A stretch of 64,000 nt of DNA from Sipunculus nudus (Eukaryota; Annelida; Sipuncula; Golfingiida; Sipunculidae): positions 50,911,676 to 50,975,675 of the forward strand of contig CM049316.1 in NCBI GenBank assembly GCA_026874595.1. The letters run 5' to 3'. The position numbers were made by a program, and so were the translations under genes. The notes under the pieces are model-generated. The model was not told the DNA's origin. It saw nothing but the letters and a program-made list of their open reading frames with translations, and ran no database searches. Position 1 is the first letter of the stretch; every line of letters begins with the position of its first letter. Below, in pieces: positions 25,253-37,720 of this stretch.

Positions 25253-26724
25253 CAGCCTGAACTCCCGTGCTTCATTAACATATTTAAATGAGATTTGGTT
25301 TTCAAAATACACACACACCACCTATTGATAAGGCGAGTACTACGACCGTTGGGACATTTTAGAACACGGCTTTATTTGGACAGGCGACCAGTGTGGAACC
25401 TTTATTCTTTGAAATAAATCAAATATATACAAATCCTGAATAAACAGCAAGTTTTAATAGACAAACCATACAAGAAACCGTGTCAGTGCAATAAGTGCAT
25501 CGAAGTGGAGCAAGCGAGCGTGTCACAGGCACCGCTTCAAACTTGATCTTTGATACTGTACCCTATCGTTACTACAATACGAGCATTTTTAATTATAAAC
25601 TATGATGCAAAGGGTACCTATGATCCATATTCCGAGCTGCCATCTCTGTGCTAATCATATAAATTATTCTTTAGGCGTTAATTTGACTCGGTGTTTTTGC
25701 CCATGAACCACCGCTTCGGTGGCCATATTCACAGGAAAAACATGCACCCATTGACTCAGGTCGCAGGTCGTAACCATGGAGACGACACACTTCGCTGACC
25801 TAAAAACTAACCTCAGAGCGGCCAAGCTGTGTGCATGTGCAGTATAGCCCATGTAGCATTGCCTTTACATGTGTAAGCTCATCGGAAGCCTGCTCTGCAC
25901 GTGATTAGTAGCTGTTTTGCAGTTTACGTTCAGTTTTATATCATTAAGAAAGTTACAGACCTGTTTTCACTGTTTTTTTTTTTTTATAAAAAATATTAAA
26001 ATACTGTCACGGTAAAAGGGCTTTCTGACAATATTTACAGCCTGAATAAGGCTCATCATGCAGCGCTCAAGGCTATCGTAGTTGGTCAAAATAATGTTCT
26101 TGGCCCTGTGATAGGTTGCACCATCCCATATAATTTATTTTTAAATTGTTCTGTTTTTCATATTGTAGCCATATTTTGGCTATTTCATCATCTGTTTGTG
26201 TTGTATTCTCGTGTACATCCATAGGGGTTGACCTAGTTACTGACGGCACTCCGGCCTCCATGCTCAGGAACCAGCTGATGCTCACGAAAATGTGTACCCT
26301 GGCTTTGCTAAACCACTTTGAAATCTGATATTTTCCATAAACATATATTTTATTGTGCTCTTTCCTTTGAGTATGGTCAGTTTACTGCTGTCGGTAAATT
26401 TACCCACTGTTACATGGATTTTCTGAGCGGTCCCCCTCGACGTGTCAGTAGGTCATAGACATGTTGAAAGTGGCCATTTCACAAGTAACATGACAATGGT
26501 CACATGATTTTATAATATCCATTGCCTGCTACAGATGACAGGACACAACTATGAGTGGACAGACAATTTTATCATACTAACATTGAAAAAATAATGGCGT
26601 CTGAAAAATCACCCGAATAGGAGTACATCTGTGGGCATTCATGTTTGTTTTTACCGCTAGGGGTCGGGGCAATCGCCCCTCAAGTAAACAAAGACCACGT
26701 GCCGACGCATGGGAGATCAGGCTG
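25253..26724. mobile_element. 1472-bp DNA element with 18-bp TIRs and GCGC target duplication
   Basis: It splits a 277-bp repeat unit. Left terminus CAGCCTGAACTCCCGTGC, right terminus the reverse complement of CAGCCTGATCTCCCATGC (16 of 18 match). GCGC is present on both sides (25249-25252 and 26725-26728); removing the element plus one GCGC restores the palindrome GGTGGCGCCACC. Inside are two short minus-strand open stretches (25664-25852 and 26073-26285) with no recognised family. The superfamily is undetermined; a 4-bp duplication and CAG start do not settle it. Confidence 0.85.
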
Positions 26725-27088
26725 GCGCCACCTGTCATAAAATCGAGAAAGCTGTCCAGGATGTATAAACCTGCAAAATTTCAGGTGGAAAAGTCAAACC
26801 ACTGCTGAGATATGAGTGATTTTATCCCAAGGCAGATGAACAGGTGGACGCTGTGCAAAAATGGTTGCAGGTGGCACCACCATTTTTAGTGTATGTTATA
26901 AAGCTATCAAAGGGCTACATTTGTGCAAAATTTTTAGCCTGATCGGTCTAACGGTTCCCGAGATATGTGGGTTTATGTGTGGAAACAGATGCACAAATGG
27001 ACGCTGGGCAGAGAGGAAAGGTCAGAGGTCAACCAAAAATGAGGGCGCAGTAGTTCACATGTGACCAATCATAATTCCGAATTTTAAA
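26725..27088 (+). repeat. 277-bp array, right part (S1)
   Basis: Resumes with GCGCCACCTGTCATAAAATC directly after the inserted element and runs into the block with TATGTTATAAAGCTATCAAA and GAGGTCAACCAAAAATGAGG, also seen at 37520-37700 and 44550-44730. Ends where element A3 begins. Confidence 0.8.
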
Positions 27089-29703
27089 AAAGGGACCTAT
27101 GGGTCATGGCACTCAGCTGTTATATATGATAAAAAATATGATTTAGAAATGAGGCACATGCAGGTTTAGTGGGGTAATAAAAATAAGCTGTATTATGAGT
27201 TGTTTTTGTTTAGCTTATGTAGGTTTTTGATAATACCTTTGGAGACAGGGAAGAGGATTGATTTCATTTATATTATTAACAAATGGAGTACTATTGTCAC
27301 ACAGATTTTGACTTGGCCATATAACTTATAAGCAGAACACTTAATATGAGAGTTTAACTATTTATTAAAAAAATTACAAATATTGTCCCAAATATAATTT
27401 TTATTAAAAATAATAAGAGAATTGTATGATTTTTTAAAATGAAATAAAACTGAAATGATTATTAAAATAATATTAAAGAATATATTCATGAATGCATTCA
27501 TGAATACATTTTGAAAGAATTTGCACTGGTATTCATATACTTTCATTTTTACCTGAATTCCCATTCTTTATGCAAGAAATTTTATAATGGAGTACATATT
27601 CATATTTGTATTTAATTTTCAATTGCAAAGTATTTGCACCATGTCTGGTATTTATATAGTTTTCACCAAACAATGTTGTTGAGAATCCAGAATATACAAA
27701 ATTCACACATTTAAATAATGATCATAAGTACCTGGTTTTATGGCTTTTATTTATATTAAAAAAAAAAAATAAATGTAATATATTCATTTGGACTAATTTC
27801 ACATCAATTTACACAAAAGAAACAGTAAGAATCTAGATTAATATTATCAACTGCATCTTTGTCTATCATTAAATTCCTTCATATGATCCCTAATGATTAG
27901 TAATGAATAATATGACTGACTTTTTTATCATTAAAATTGAACTGAAAAATACTGCATGGTGTTATTTGGAATATGTGACATTCTACCAATCGATACAAGA
28001 TTCTTATATCATCAGTAACTGCAAGTTAATTTCCTGTTATTATAAACTAACAAATTCCTTTTCTATTTTTCTTTAATTTGTTATTAAAATCAATAAAAAT
28101 TTATTAATTTATTGTTTATTGTTATGTTGTTGGTTAAAACTACTAGATGAGTTGGGTTGGACACCTGGATCAACTGTGGCTGGCCATAAGCTGCCTGGCT
28201 GCCCCAGTGAATGCCTCGCGTCAAGCATGCATAATTTGCTGAAAATTCAACAAGGTCAACAATCTCAACATACAGGTGACTCAAGAGGGGCTTGAGAGAG
28301 CCAAGGTCTGACATGGTCTCATAAAAACATTAATAAAAGCTACAATTTTTGGCCAATTTCTTTCAGCTTTCTAAACTAAAAAGCTGAAATCCTTATGCGT
28401 GCATGATATGAAAATTATATCAACAGTGCTCACAGGAAACCAACGTGCCATGGTCAAAGTTGGGCAAAATTTAAGGTACTAATTTTATATTTATACTAAT
28501 AACTTATAAAATTTGAAAAATTCAGAAATAATTTTGGGTATTCAATTGAATCTTGATTAAATAATGTTACATCCCTGACAAAAAATCTCTAGCTTCAGCA
28601 ATCCCCTTGTAAAGGGAGTAAATATATTTCTTGATTTTTTACAAAGTGCATTATGTTTGGGCCCATAACTTAAAACAATTACGCAATACTTACATCATTT
28701 CTGGCATGTGCTTAGAGAATGTATAGAAAAATATATATATTATATATGATTAAAGTTAGACCAGTGGTTTTGATATTAGGCAGTCTTGAAGTGTAACAAT
28801 GGGTTTTTAATGGAAAAATGAAGTTTTTCATTAATATCTCGAAGGTATTAAGTCCTAGTGACCAAATTCTTGGCATGGTAGGGGATTTTGGAGACATCTA
28901 ATTGTAAGCCAAATTTTAGGAACTGAGAGCTGAAGATGGCGAGCTGAGCTCTTGCAAACTGCATAACACAAGTTGATGTAAACAATATGTTACATGGTGC
29001 TTGAAAACTTGAATAAAATCTACAGTTTTTAATCAACTGGTTTCAAAGTTTTGGTGTTAACAGACAAAATGCTAACATAAATGTGAAAATTAAATCCACA
29101 GTACTTACAGGAAAAAATGTGCCATGGTCAAAGTTGGGCAAAATTTAAGGTACTAATTTTTTATTTTTGTCAATATTTCAAAAAATTTAAAAGATTTTGA
29201 TCTAATTTTGGGTATACAATTTAATTTTGATTAATCAAAGTTATATTACTGGAAAAAAAGTCCATAGCTTAAACATGTTTTGTGTTAAGTGATCAAATAT
29301 CTTTCCTGATTTTTTACAAAATGCATTATGTTTGGGCCCATAACTTTTTTAAATTATATAATACAGACATAATTTCTGGCATGTACATAGGAACTATATA
29401 GGGGAATATTCATGGTAAATATGAGGAAAAACAGATGAGTAGTTTTGATATTAGGCAGTCCTGAAGTGTGAAAATAGGTTTTTAATAAAAAATCGAGATT
29501 TTTCCTTAATTTCTCAAAGGAAAGAAGTTGCAAAGACCCAGTTTTCGGCTTGGAAAGAGATCTTGGGGACATCTAACATTATGCTGAATTTTGGATTCCT
29601 AGGTCTTACGGTTTCAAAATGTGCCACATCTACGGACGGACGGAAGGACGACGGACAATGGACCACGACTATAGCTCAGATGACTTATAGTCAGCTGAGC
29701 TAA
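27089..29703 (+). mobile_element. Non-autonomous rolling-circle-like element A3
   Basis: Left end AAGGGACCTATGGGTCATGG, right end a hairpin around ACTTATAGTCAGCTGAGC and CTAA at 29700-29703. Internally it duplicates its right half: GGTTTTGATATTAGGCAGTC occurs near 28764 and 29439, and AAGTTGGGCAAAATTTAAGG near 28456 and 29130, giving a direct repeat of about 675 bp. Confidence 0.7.
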
Positions 29704-31100
29704 AAATTCTGCCCAGTGGTTATGGAGGAGTTCTCCGAAACCTATGCTGAAAACATAGTATCCACAAAACTCTGTTTTGGCGGATACAATGATTGTAGCT
29801 GGCACCACCAGTCTTATATACAAAGAAGAGATACATAAATATGCCCAATGTCAGACTGATATGTCAAACCCCTCCTGTGAAAAATAAGCAGGGACAAACA
29901 CTGTGCAAAAATTATTGTAGGTGGCACCACCAGTCTTGTACACTATAAAGCTACCTGATATGTATAAACATGTCCAATTTTAGGCTGATGTATCAAATTC
30001 CTCTGTAGAAATAAGCAGGCGCATACACTGCAAAAGTCAATGTAGGTGGCACCACCTGTCTTGTAAATGAGAATACCATCAAAGATGCATAGACAGGTCA
30101 AACTTCTCCAGAGTAGTGTTGGGACGATATGGGTTTTTTATATCATGATAATTATTCAAAATTTATCGTGATATACCGTGATATCGCGATATTTTCAATT
30201 ATATATAATGGCATTAATAAGCCATCAATAATGATATTTATAACAACCACCTTAAAGTCTTGACTTTATTTATACAAGGGGTTAAGTATTAATATAATTT
30301 ATACCTATTGTGCCAATACCACAGAATGACTCATTAAGTGATGTAAGTTGCATGAAGGTCCTGCAGGTGCGCAAGCTTGAGGCGCGGGAAGTCCTGCCCC
30401 CATCGTCGAATCATGCTTGTCAGAACTTTCCATCAGTTTCCTATAGCTACATAAAAGCCGGAGAATCCCGGCGAATTTTCGGAGAGCGTGTCATACGAAT
30501 CTTGGCTAAATATATCATCTCAATTTTATATGGCAAAATATGCAACCTGTATGGAATGTTTGATTCAGTGGTGACACTTTTATGTTGACATTTTCATTCC
30601 ATGCAATAAAAGCATAAATGTGTGTATTTATTGCTCTTTCATTATAATGTTATTTTCTCCTGAAGTTCTCAAGCTTTTGTCCTTTCTGATTCATCCTGCT
30701 ACTTCCGGATATTTCCGACTAATCCCGAAGTCTGTAAGCACACGCTTCCACCCAATACGCGTGTATTCCAATACACGTGGTTTATGAAAATGAATGTGAT
30801 TCTTTGAAATAAATTTATTTTGAACTTAAAGGGCTTGCTTGTGAACCAAAATCGTGAACAAAAATTGATATCGTGATATTGCGATAATAGGAAAGTTGAC
30901 CGTATGATAACCGTAGCGGTCAGATATCGTGATAATACCGTATACCGGTAACCATCCCAACCCTACTCCAGAGTTTAAAGCACTGGGCTGATAAGGCTTA
31001 GGTGAGTAAGGCAGTTGCCCCCGAATGACCTGTGACAAATTGCTGCCTCAAGCTACTGCACTGAGTGAACTCTTGACCTGCACCTGGCTAGACTGAGTGA
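29704..31100 (+). repeat. Repeat block duplicated at 44752-45292, here interrupted by a hAT-like element
   Basis: From TTCTGCCCAGTGGTTATGG through GGTGGCACCACCAGTCTTG to TACTGCACTGAGTGAACTC it parallels 44752-45292 almost base for base apart from small indels. The hAT-like element occupies 30114-30965, and the 45-kb copy shows the empty site. Confidence 0.85.
30114..30965. mobile_element. hAT-like non-autonomous element, 852 bp, 8-bp duplication
   Basis: Termini TAGTGTTGGGA and reverse complement TAGGGTTGGGA, with CTCCAGAG at 30106-30113 and again at 30966-30973. Both ends contain ATATCGTGATA-like palindromic repeats, a common feature of hAT-derived elements with CAG/TAG-GTTGGGA ends. The paralogous copy near 45180 reads CCCCAGAGTTTGATG without insertion. 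A 92-codon plus-strand open frame (30310-30588) has no recognised motif; no transposase is present. Confidence 0.9.
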
Positions 31101-32723
31101 ACTTTTGACCTGTACCTGGCTGCACTGAGTGAACTCTTGACCTGTTGCATAATCTGATACAGTTGGCAGTCTGCCAAAGCTATAAATAGATTCAGGCTGA
31201 ACTTTGGTGCCAAATATGATGCAGTGAGCAGTCTGCCAAAGCTATAAATAGAATGCAGCTACTGCACTGAGTGAACTCTTGACCTCTACCTGGCTGCACT
31301 TCTTCCAATCCTGGCACTGTGCCAAAACTATTTATAGAGCTGACATCATCTTGGCTAATAGCCAACATCAAGGCACTGACAATCTGCCAATGGTAAACCA
31401 AGTGCTGCCATCTGTACACAAAAGTGGTCCCTACTTGAAATAACTTTGAAATTTATTTTCCAAATACAAAATGCATTTCAGCTGACTTTTTATAAAAAAG
31501 AAATCAGGAATATATGTAAAATTATTACAGACACACACTGAATGCAAAATTAAAAAACAGATATATCTCATTGATGGCAAATTCTTGAATTAAGTTGAGT
31601 AGGGATACCAATAATTAATAATCCATGTACAGTTGTCTTTATATAGCCACAGAGAACTGAATATCCATGATTGTAACATTGCCTGGTAGATGAATAACTT
31701 AAATCATAAATCTAAATTTTTTAAAAGCTTTTAAAAAAACCTTTCTTGTCAATATTAACCAAAGATATACTGAAATCTAAATGTCTAGTTGCATGATGTA
31801 ATAGATGCTGATAAACTGGTGCCAGGTTAGATGTAACAGCATAACACAGCTAACATATATGGTAAAATGACTCAATTCAATCTCCATAATTCAGCCAAAA
31901 ATCTTTCATGTGGAACCATTAATGACAATTATTATAAGAATTATTGTAGGGATTATTCTTGTTAAATATTAAACAAACTGGCTTCATGGCATCAGTCGAA
32001 AAACGTTTCCCAGGTTTATAACTCATATAGGAAGATACAGCAAACTGGCTAAGTTCAGCTTCCCGTAACTCAGCCAAAAAGCACTGAACCAAAACCATTT
32101 GAACAAACTTGATTTATCAACATCTGAGGATAATTAATGTGTAAGATTTAAGAATTTGGCCCAGTGGTTTTTGAGGAGAAGATCTTTGTAGCCACTGAGC
32201 TAAAATGGGCTGTTATGGCATATGACTAAATTCAGCTTCCCATAACTTAGCCAAAAGTCATTGAAAAGAGACCATTTGAACAAATTTGAGAAAGCACTAC
32301 CCTAGGATCATTTCGGTGCAATATTAAACATTTTGGCCATATGGTTTCAGAGAAGAAGCTTTTTGTAGCCATCAGTGTGATACAGGCACTGATGACCCCG
32401 TACAAAAAAGGCCGATGCAGGTGGCGCCACCATTACCTCAATTTCAGATATGACCTATATGACCAACATTGGCATAAAATCTGGTGATGATAGCTCCAGC
32501 CGTTTCTGAGATTTAAATTTTAATATGCTTTTTTGCACAGTTAACAAAGTTCAACCTCCTGTAACTCGGCCAAAATCTCCGAACTGGAACCATTCGAACA
32601 AACTTGAGAAAGATTGTTCCAGGGATCATTTCTGTGAAATATTGGACAATTTGGCTGGACAGTTTCGGAGAAGATTTTTAAAGCTTTTAAGCTTTTTCCC
32701 TATAAAGTCTAAGAAAATGCAAA
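31101..32723 (+). mobile_element. Element B copy 2, left part
   Basis: Follows GTGAACTCTTGACCTG repeats at 31060-31290, then the B body from about 31430, including a single 177-bp unit at 32040-32230 and GCAGGTGGCGCCACCATTACC at about 32417 (a 21-base stretch with the palindrome as core). It breaks after GTCTAAGAAAATGC at the D insertion and resumes at 34603. Confidence 0.7.
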
Positions 32724-34602
32724 AACTAGATGTGTCGGTACGACACTAATGCCCCCGCTTGGGGCAAATAAGAAACATTTGTTAAATTTTGTAAAATTTT
32801 TTTAAGTTCAGGAGGTGTTGTATGGTCAAAAGTAGGTCAAGAAGGGCAAAATGCAAACTCAATCTGTAACGGGTCATTATCAAGGAACACACCAAAAATC
32901 AGGCCAGTATGCAGGCATTGTGAAAAAAAGTCCATACATGTGCATTTTTTATAAAAATTTCTGTCTTTTATGAAATTTTCTATGTTCAGGATCTGTCATA
33001 TGGTCAAAAATAGGTTAACTGGGACGAAACACGAACTCAACCTGTAAGTGGTCATTATGCGCCCACTGACCAAACATTGGGCCAGTATCTGTAAGCATTG
33101 CATTGCGAAACTAGAATATTAGCAAAAGCTGGTTACCAGTTATAAATTTAAATTGGAGAGGTATGTACCATGTTTTATAACAATCCACCAAATGCTTCCT
33201 GAGAAATATCCCCCTAAGTTTTTTTTCTATACTAAGCTCTGTGACCTTGAAAAGTAGGTCAAGACCACCCATCTTTGAACCTGACCAAGATTTTGTAAAT
33301 ATGAAAAAAAGCACTGAAGTAATGAAGTTCCTTAGTTGAATACCTTTGGAGATATCCTGCACAAAGGCCAAAATTGAAAAATCCGATAACATTTCATTAA
33401 AAATCAGAAATTGCAGGTGACGCCACCAAAATTGTGCAGCACGTACAGACCATCAGTCCCAATGATCATAGTAAGTTTTGTGAAAATCCACACAATGGTT
33501 CCTGAGATATAAGCTTCTGAGTGTTTTTCTATAATCAGCTCTAAAATGTAGAAAAATGGGTCAAGGTCACCCATCTTCAAACTTGACCGAGATTTTATCG
33601 ATATACATCTTCACTGAGGAAATGAAAATCCAACGGTGAATCCTTTTAGAGATATCCCGCTCACAAGGTAAAAGTTAACAGACGCGGAACGGACAGACGG
33701 ACGGATGGACACCCGACAGACAGATGGACAGATAGACGGACAGCTTGGGTGACAACAATAGCCCATCAGCCTATGAGCTGAGGGCTAAAAACGGCTGTAC
33801 ATGTACATTTGTCATGAAAATTTATATTTTTCATGAAATTTTCTCTGTTTAGGAGCCGTAAAACAATCAAAAGTAAGTCAACCGGGACGAAACGCGAACT
33901 CGATCCGTAACTGGTCATTATCTGCATACACACAAAAAATCAGGCCAATATCTGCAGGCATTGCGAAAAAAAGTCCGTACATGTGTATTTGTCATGAAAA
34001 TTTATATTTTTCATGAAATTTTCTAAGTTAAGGAGCCGTAAATGGTCAAAAGTAGGTCAACGGGGAGGAAACGCGAACTCGATCTGTAACTGGTCAGTAT
34101 CTGCATACACACCAAAAATCAGGCCAATATCTGCAGGCATTGCCAAAAAAAGTCAGTACATGTGTATTTAATTGTCATGAAAATTTCTATTTTTCATGAA
34201 ATTTTTTAAGTTAAGGAGCCGTAAACCGTCAAAAGTAGGTCAACCGGGACGAAACGCGAACTCGATCTGTAACTAGTCATTATCTGCCCACACACCAAAA
34301 ATCAGGCCAATATCTGCAGGCATTGCGGAAAAAAGTCCGTACATGTGTATTTGTCATGCAAATTTCTATTATTCATGAAATTTTCTAAGTTTAGGAGCCG
34401 TAAAACAGTCAAAAGTAGGTCAACCGGGACTAAACGCGAACTTGATCTGTAACTGGTCATTATCTGCCCACACACAAAAATCAGGCCAATATCTGCAGGC
34501 ATTGCAAAAAAAAAAGTCTGTACAACTGTTTGATTTCGGAAGGACGGAATGACGGACATGGGTATAACTATATGCCCCGGCCACTTTGTGGTGGGGGCAT
34601 AA
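32724..34602 (+). mobile_element. Non-autonomous element D inserted in B, containing element C
   Basis: Left end AACTAGATGTGTCGGTACGA with hairpin GTGTCG-gta-CGACAC. The right end is a hairpin (TATGCCCC...CCAC, tttg, GTGG...GGGGCATA) followed by AAAAA and preceded by GGACGGAATGACGGAC. The core has tandem units of about 180 bp; AGGAGCCGTAAA recurs near 33852, 34032, 34214 and 34393. The flanks 32700-32720 and 34603-34650 join into a continuous B sequence compared with 60215-60260. A second, truncated copy starts at 63599. Confidence 0.8.
33110..33788 (+). mobile_element. Non-autonomous element C nested in D
   Basis: Starts ACTAGAATATTAGCAAAAGC; ends with hairpin AGCCCATCAGC...GCTGAGGGCT and CTAA at 33785-33788, preceded by an (ACGG)n-like tract. 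D sequence flanks it on both sides. Interior units contain GGTCAAGGTCACC-like phrases and a GCAGGTGACGCCACC module. No protein. Confidence 0.75.
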
Positions 34603-34766
34603 AAAATAAACAAAATCCGATATAGTTTTTTGGATGACTTATTATTTGCAAAAAATTTGGCGATGCTAGCTCCTGCTGTTTTTGAGATAGCTAAGGTTAA
34701 CGTACAGACGACGCACGACACACGACGGACGCCGCCGCACCATCGCATAAGCTTACAGGTTCGCTA
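34603..34766 (+). mobile_element. Element B copy 2, right end
   Basis: Continues the B sequence cut at 32723 (AACAAAATCCGATATAG, GATGCTAGCTCCTGC) and ends with GCACCATCGCATAAGC and GTTCGCTAA. Confidence 0.75.
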
Positions 34767-35634
34767 ATAAAAGCTACAGTTTTTGGCAAATTTCTTTCAA
34801 CTTTCAAAACTAACAAGCTGGAATCTTTATTTCTGCATGAAATGAAAATTATATCAACAGTGCTTACAGGAAACAAACATGCCATGATCAAAATTAGGCA
34901 AAATTTAAGGTACTGATTTTATATTTATGCTAAAAACTTATAAAATTTGAAAAATTCATAACTAATTTTGGGTATACAATTGAATCTTGATTAAATAATG
35001 TCATATCCCTGACAAAAAAAATTTCTAGCTTCAGCAAAATTCATGTTGAGAGTAAATATATTTCTTGTTTACAAAGTGCATTATGTTCAGGCCTATAACT
35101 TAAAACAGTTTCGCGATACTCACATAATTTCTGGCATGTGCATAGACTATAAATAGAAGAACATGTATATTTTATATGATCAAAGTCAGATCAGTGGTTT
35201 TGATATTAGGCAGTCTTGAAGTGTAAGAATGGGTTTTTAATTGAAAATTTAAGTTTTTTCTTAACATCTTGAAGGAATGAAATTCTAGTGACCAAACTTC
35301 TGGTATGGTAGGGGGGTTTGGGGGAAATCTAACTGTATGCCAAATTTTGGGAGCTGAGAGCTGGCCTGGGAAGCTGGGGAGCTGAGCTCTAGCAAACTGC
35401 ATGACACTTGCTTGATCTAAACAATACTTTACATGGTGCTTGAAAACTGGGATAAAATATACAGTTTTTGATCAACTGGTTTCAAATTTCAGATTTTAAC
35501 AGATTAAATCCTGATGTGTACATGCTGTGAAAATTAAATCTATAGCAGTTACAGGGAAAAAATGTCCCATGGTCAAATCTGAGCAAAATTTTAGGTACTG
35601 ATTTTATATTTATGCTAATAACTGATAAAATTTA
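34767..35634 (+). repeat. Element A right-half fragment without termini
   Basis: Closely parallels 28335-28960 of A3 (CAGTGGTTTTGATATTAGGC, GTACTGATTTTATATTTATG). Neither the GACCCATGGGTC left end nor a hairpin-CTAA right end is present. Confidence 0.65.
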
Positions 35635-35826
35635 AACAAGGCCTACAGGCCTAAAGCGAACCTGTGCAATAAGATTACACCAGGTATAATGCTTCAATGC
35701 TGGACCATTACTTTTCAAGAACATGTGTAACATGTATATGAACAATGCAAGTACTAAACACTTGGAATAAGAAACAATTAAACAAACATCACTGCTGCAA
35801 TTCTGGCATGGGTGCACACAACACAA
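35635..35826 (+). repeat. Interspersed repeat F, full-length copy
   Basis: AACAAGGCCTACAGGCCTAA at the left end (hairpin AGGCCT-aC-AGGCCT) and CTGGCATGGGTGCACACAAC at the right. Matches 803-972 throughout. Confidence 0.8.
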
Positions 35827-36690
35827 AAACTAGAATATGGGTAGTCAACATTGACTACTTGTATCTGCCAAAATCAGAGTGGGAAAGGTGAAGTGAGGCA
35901 TGGATTGAGTGGCAAGGGGAAACAGAGTGAGGTGTGTTGCATAATAGCCTGGATGTCTGCAGCCAAAATGTGTATGTAAGTTGCGCCACCAACCACAAAA
36001 TCCAGAAAGCTGTCCCAGATGTAAAAACATGCAAAATTTTAGGCAGATATGTCAAACCACTGCCGAGATACGAGTGATTTTAGCCCACGGCAGACAAACA
36101 TATGGACGCTGTGCAAAAATGGTGGCAGGTGGCACCACCACTTTTGTGTATGATTAAGAGCTATGTAAGATCTATACACATGATAAATTTCAGGGGGGAT
36201 ATGTCAAACCAGTCCTGAAATATAGGCCTGAATGTTTGCAGCGGATCGGTCAAACGGTTCCCGAGATATGTGGGTTTATGTGTGGAAACAGACACACAAA
36301 TGGACGCTGGGCAGACAGGAAAGGTCAGAGGTCAACCAAAAATGAGGGCACAGCAGTTCACATGTAACCTGATCATAATTCCCAATTTTAACAAGGCCTA
36401 CAGGCATAATGCGAACCTGTGCAAAGTTTAGGAGTGTGAGTGGAGGTTTATTTTTAAAATTTAATATTGATCCTCTCAAGTCCTGCATATCTACTACAGT
36501 CATTATGATTTCAGCAAAATGGACATTTCCAACCTGCAAGTTTCAGACTAGGACATTTTAAAACCAGAATATAGGTAGTCGACAAGCGTATATGTGTATC
36601 CACAGAAATCAGGGTGGGACGGGTGAAGTGAGGCATGGATTAAGTGGCAAGGGGAATACAGTGAGGTGTGTTGTATATTAGCATGGATGT
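35827..36690 (+). repeat. Element G left end and related modules
   Basis: AACTAGAATATGGGTAGTCA at 35828 with hairpin GTAGTC-aacatt-GACTAC. It is followed by modules with TTGCGCCACCAACC and GGTGGCACCACCACTTTTG, an F left-end fragment at 36393, then a second G-like start (AACCAGAATATAGGTAGTC) near 36563. Confidence 0.55.
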
Positions 36691-37720
36691 CTGCAGCTTA
36701 AACGTGAATGTAGGTGGTGCCACCTGTCATAAAATCGAGAAAATTGTCCAGAATGTATAAACCTGCAAAATTTCAGGTGGATAAGTCAAACCATTGCTGA
36801 GATATGAGTGATTTTATCCCAAGGCAGATGAACAGATGGACGCTGTGCATAAGTTGTTGCAGGTGGCGCCACCAGTTTTGCCTACGATGAAGAGCTATGT
36901 GAGATCTATACACATGCAAAATTTTGGCCCAATTGGTCAAACGGTTCCCGAGATATGAGCTTGGATGTCTGCAGAGTAAACCTGAATGTAGGTGGCGTCA
37001 CCTGTCATAAAATCGAGAGAGCTGTCCAGGATGTATAAACCTGCAAAATTTCAGGTGGATAAGTCAAAACACTACTGAGATATGAGTGATTTTATCCCAA
37101 GGCAGATGTACAGATGGACACTGTGCATAAATGGTTGCAGGTGGCGCCACCAGTTTTGCCTATGATGAAGAGCTATGTGAGATCTATACACATGCAAAAT
37201 TTTGGCCCAATCGGTCAAATGGTTCCCGAGATATGAGCTTGGATGTCTGCAGAGCAAACATGAATGTAGGTGGTTCCACCTGTCATAAAATTGAGAAAGC
37301 TGTCCAGGATGTATAAACCTGCAAAATTTCAGGTGGATAAGTCAAACCACTGCTGAGATATGAGTGATTTTATACCAAGGCAGATGAACAGATGGACGCT
37401 GTGCATAAATGGTTGCAGGTGGCGCCACCAGTTTTGCCTATTAAAAGAGCTTTGTGAGATCTATACACATGAACAGATGAACAGATGGATGCTGTGCAAG
37501 AATGGTTGCAGGTGGCGCCACCATTTTTAGTGTATGTTATAAAGCTATCAGAGGGCTACATTTGTGCAAAATTTTTAGCCTTATCAGTCAAACGGTTCCC
37601 AAGATATGTGGTTTATGTGTGGAAACAGACGCACAAATGGACACTTGGCAGCGAGGAAAGGTCAGAGGTCAACCAAAATTGGAGGAGCTGCAGTTCACAT
37701 GAGACCTGATGATAAACCTG
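36690..37720 (+). repeat. 277-bp palindromic array S2
   Basis: Three copies of the same 277-bp unit as S1 (GTTGCAGGTGGCGCCACC near 36841, 37132 and 37414), then a degenerate unit and the block TATGTTATAAAGCTATCAGA. Open frames starting MVAGGATT-like across these units are repeat shadows, not genes. Confidence 0.85.

Noticed and set aside
24552..25328. Repeated open frames beginning MVAGG on plus and HLHS-rich on minus
   Set aside because: Shadows of the 277-bp palindromic array; the same peptides appear at 37131 and 44193.
25664..26285. Possible transposase remnant inside the 1472-bp element
   Set aside because: Two short minus-strand frames with no recognisable catalytic motif; a captured host fragment is equally likely, so no function is called.
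34302..34748. 148-codon minus-strand open frame
   Set aside because: Crosses the D element tandem repeats, the D/B junction and the B right end, so it cannot be a single gene.
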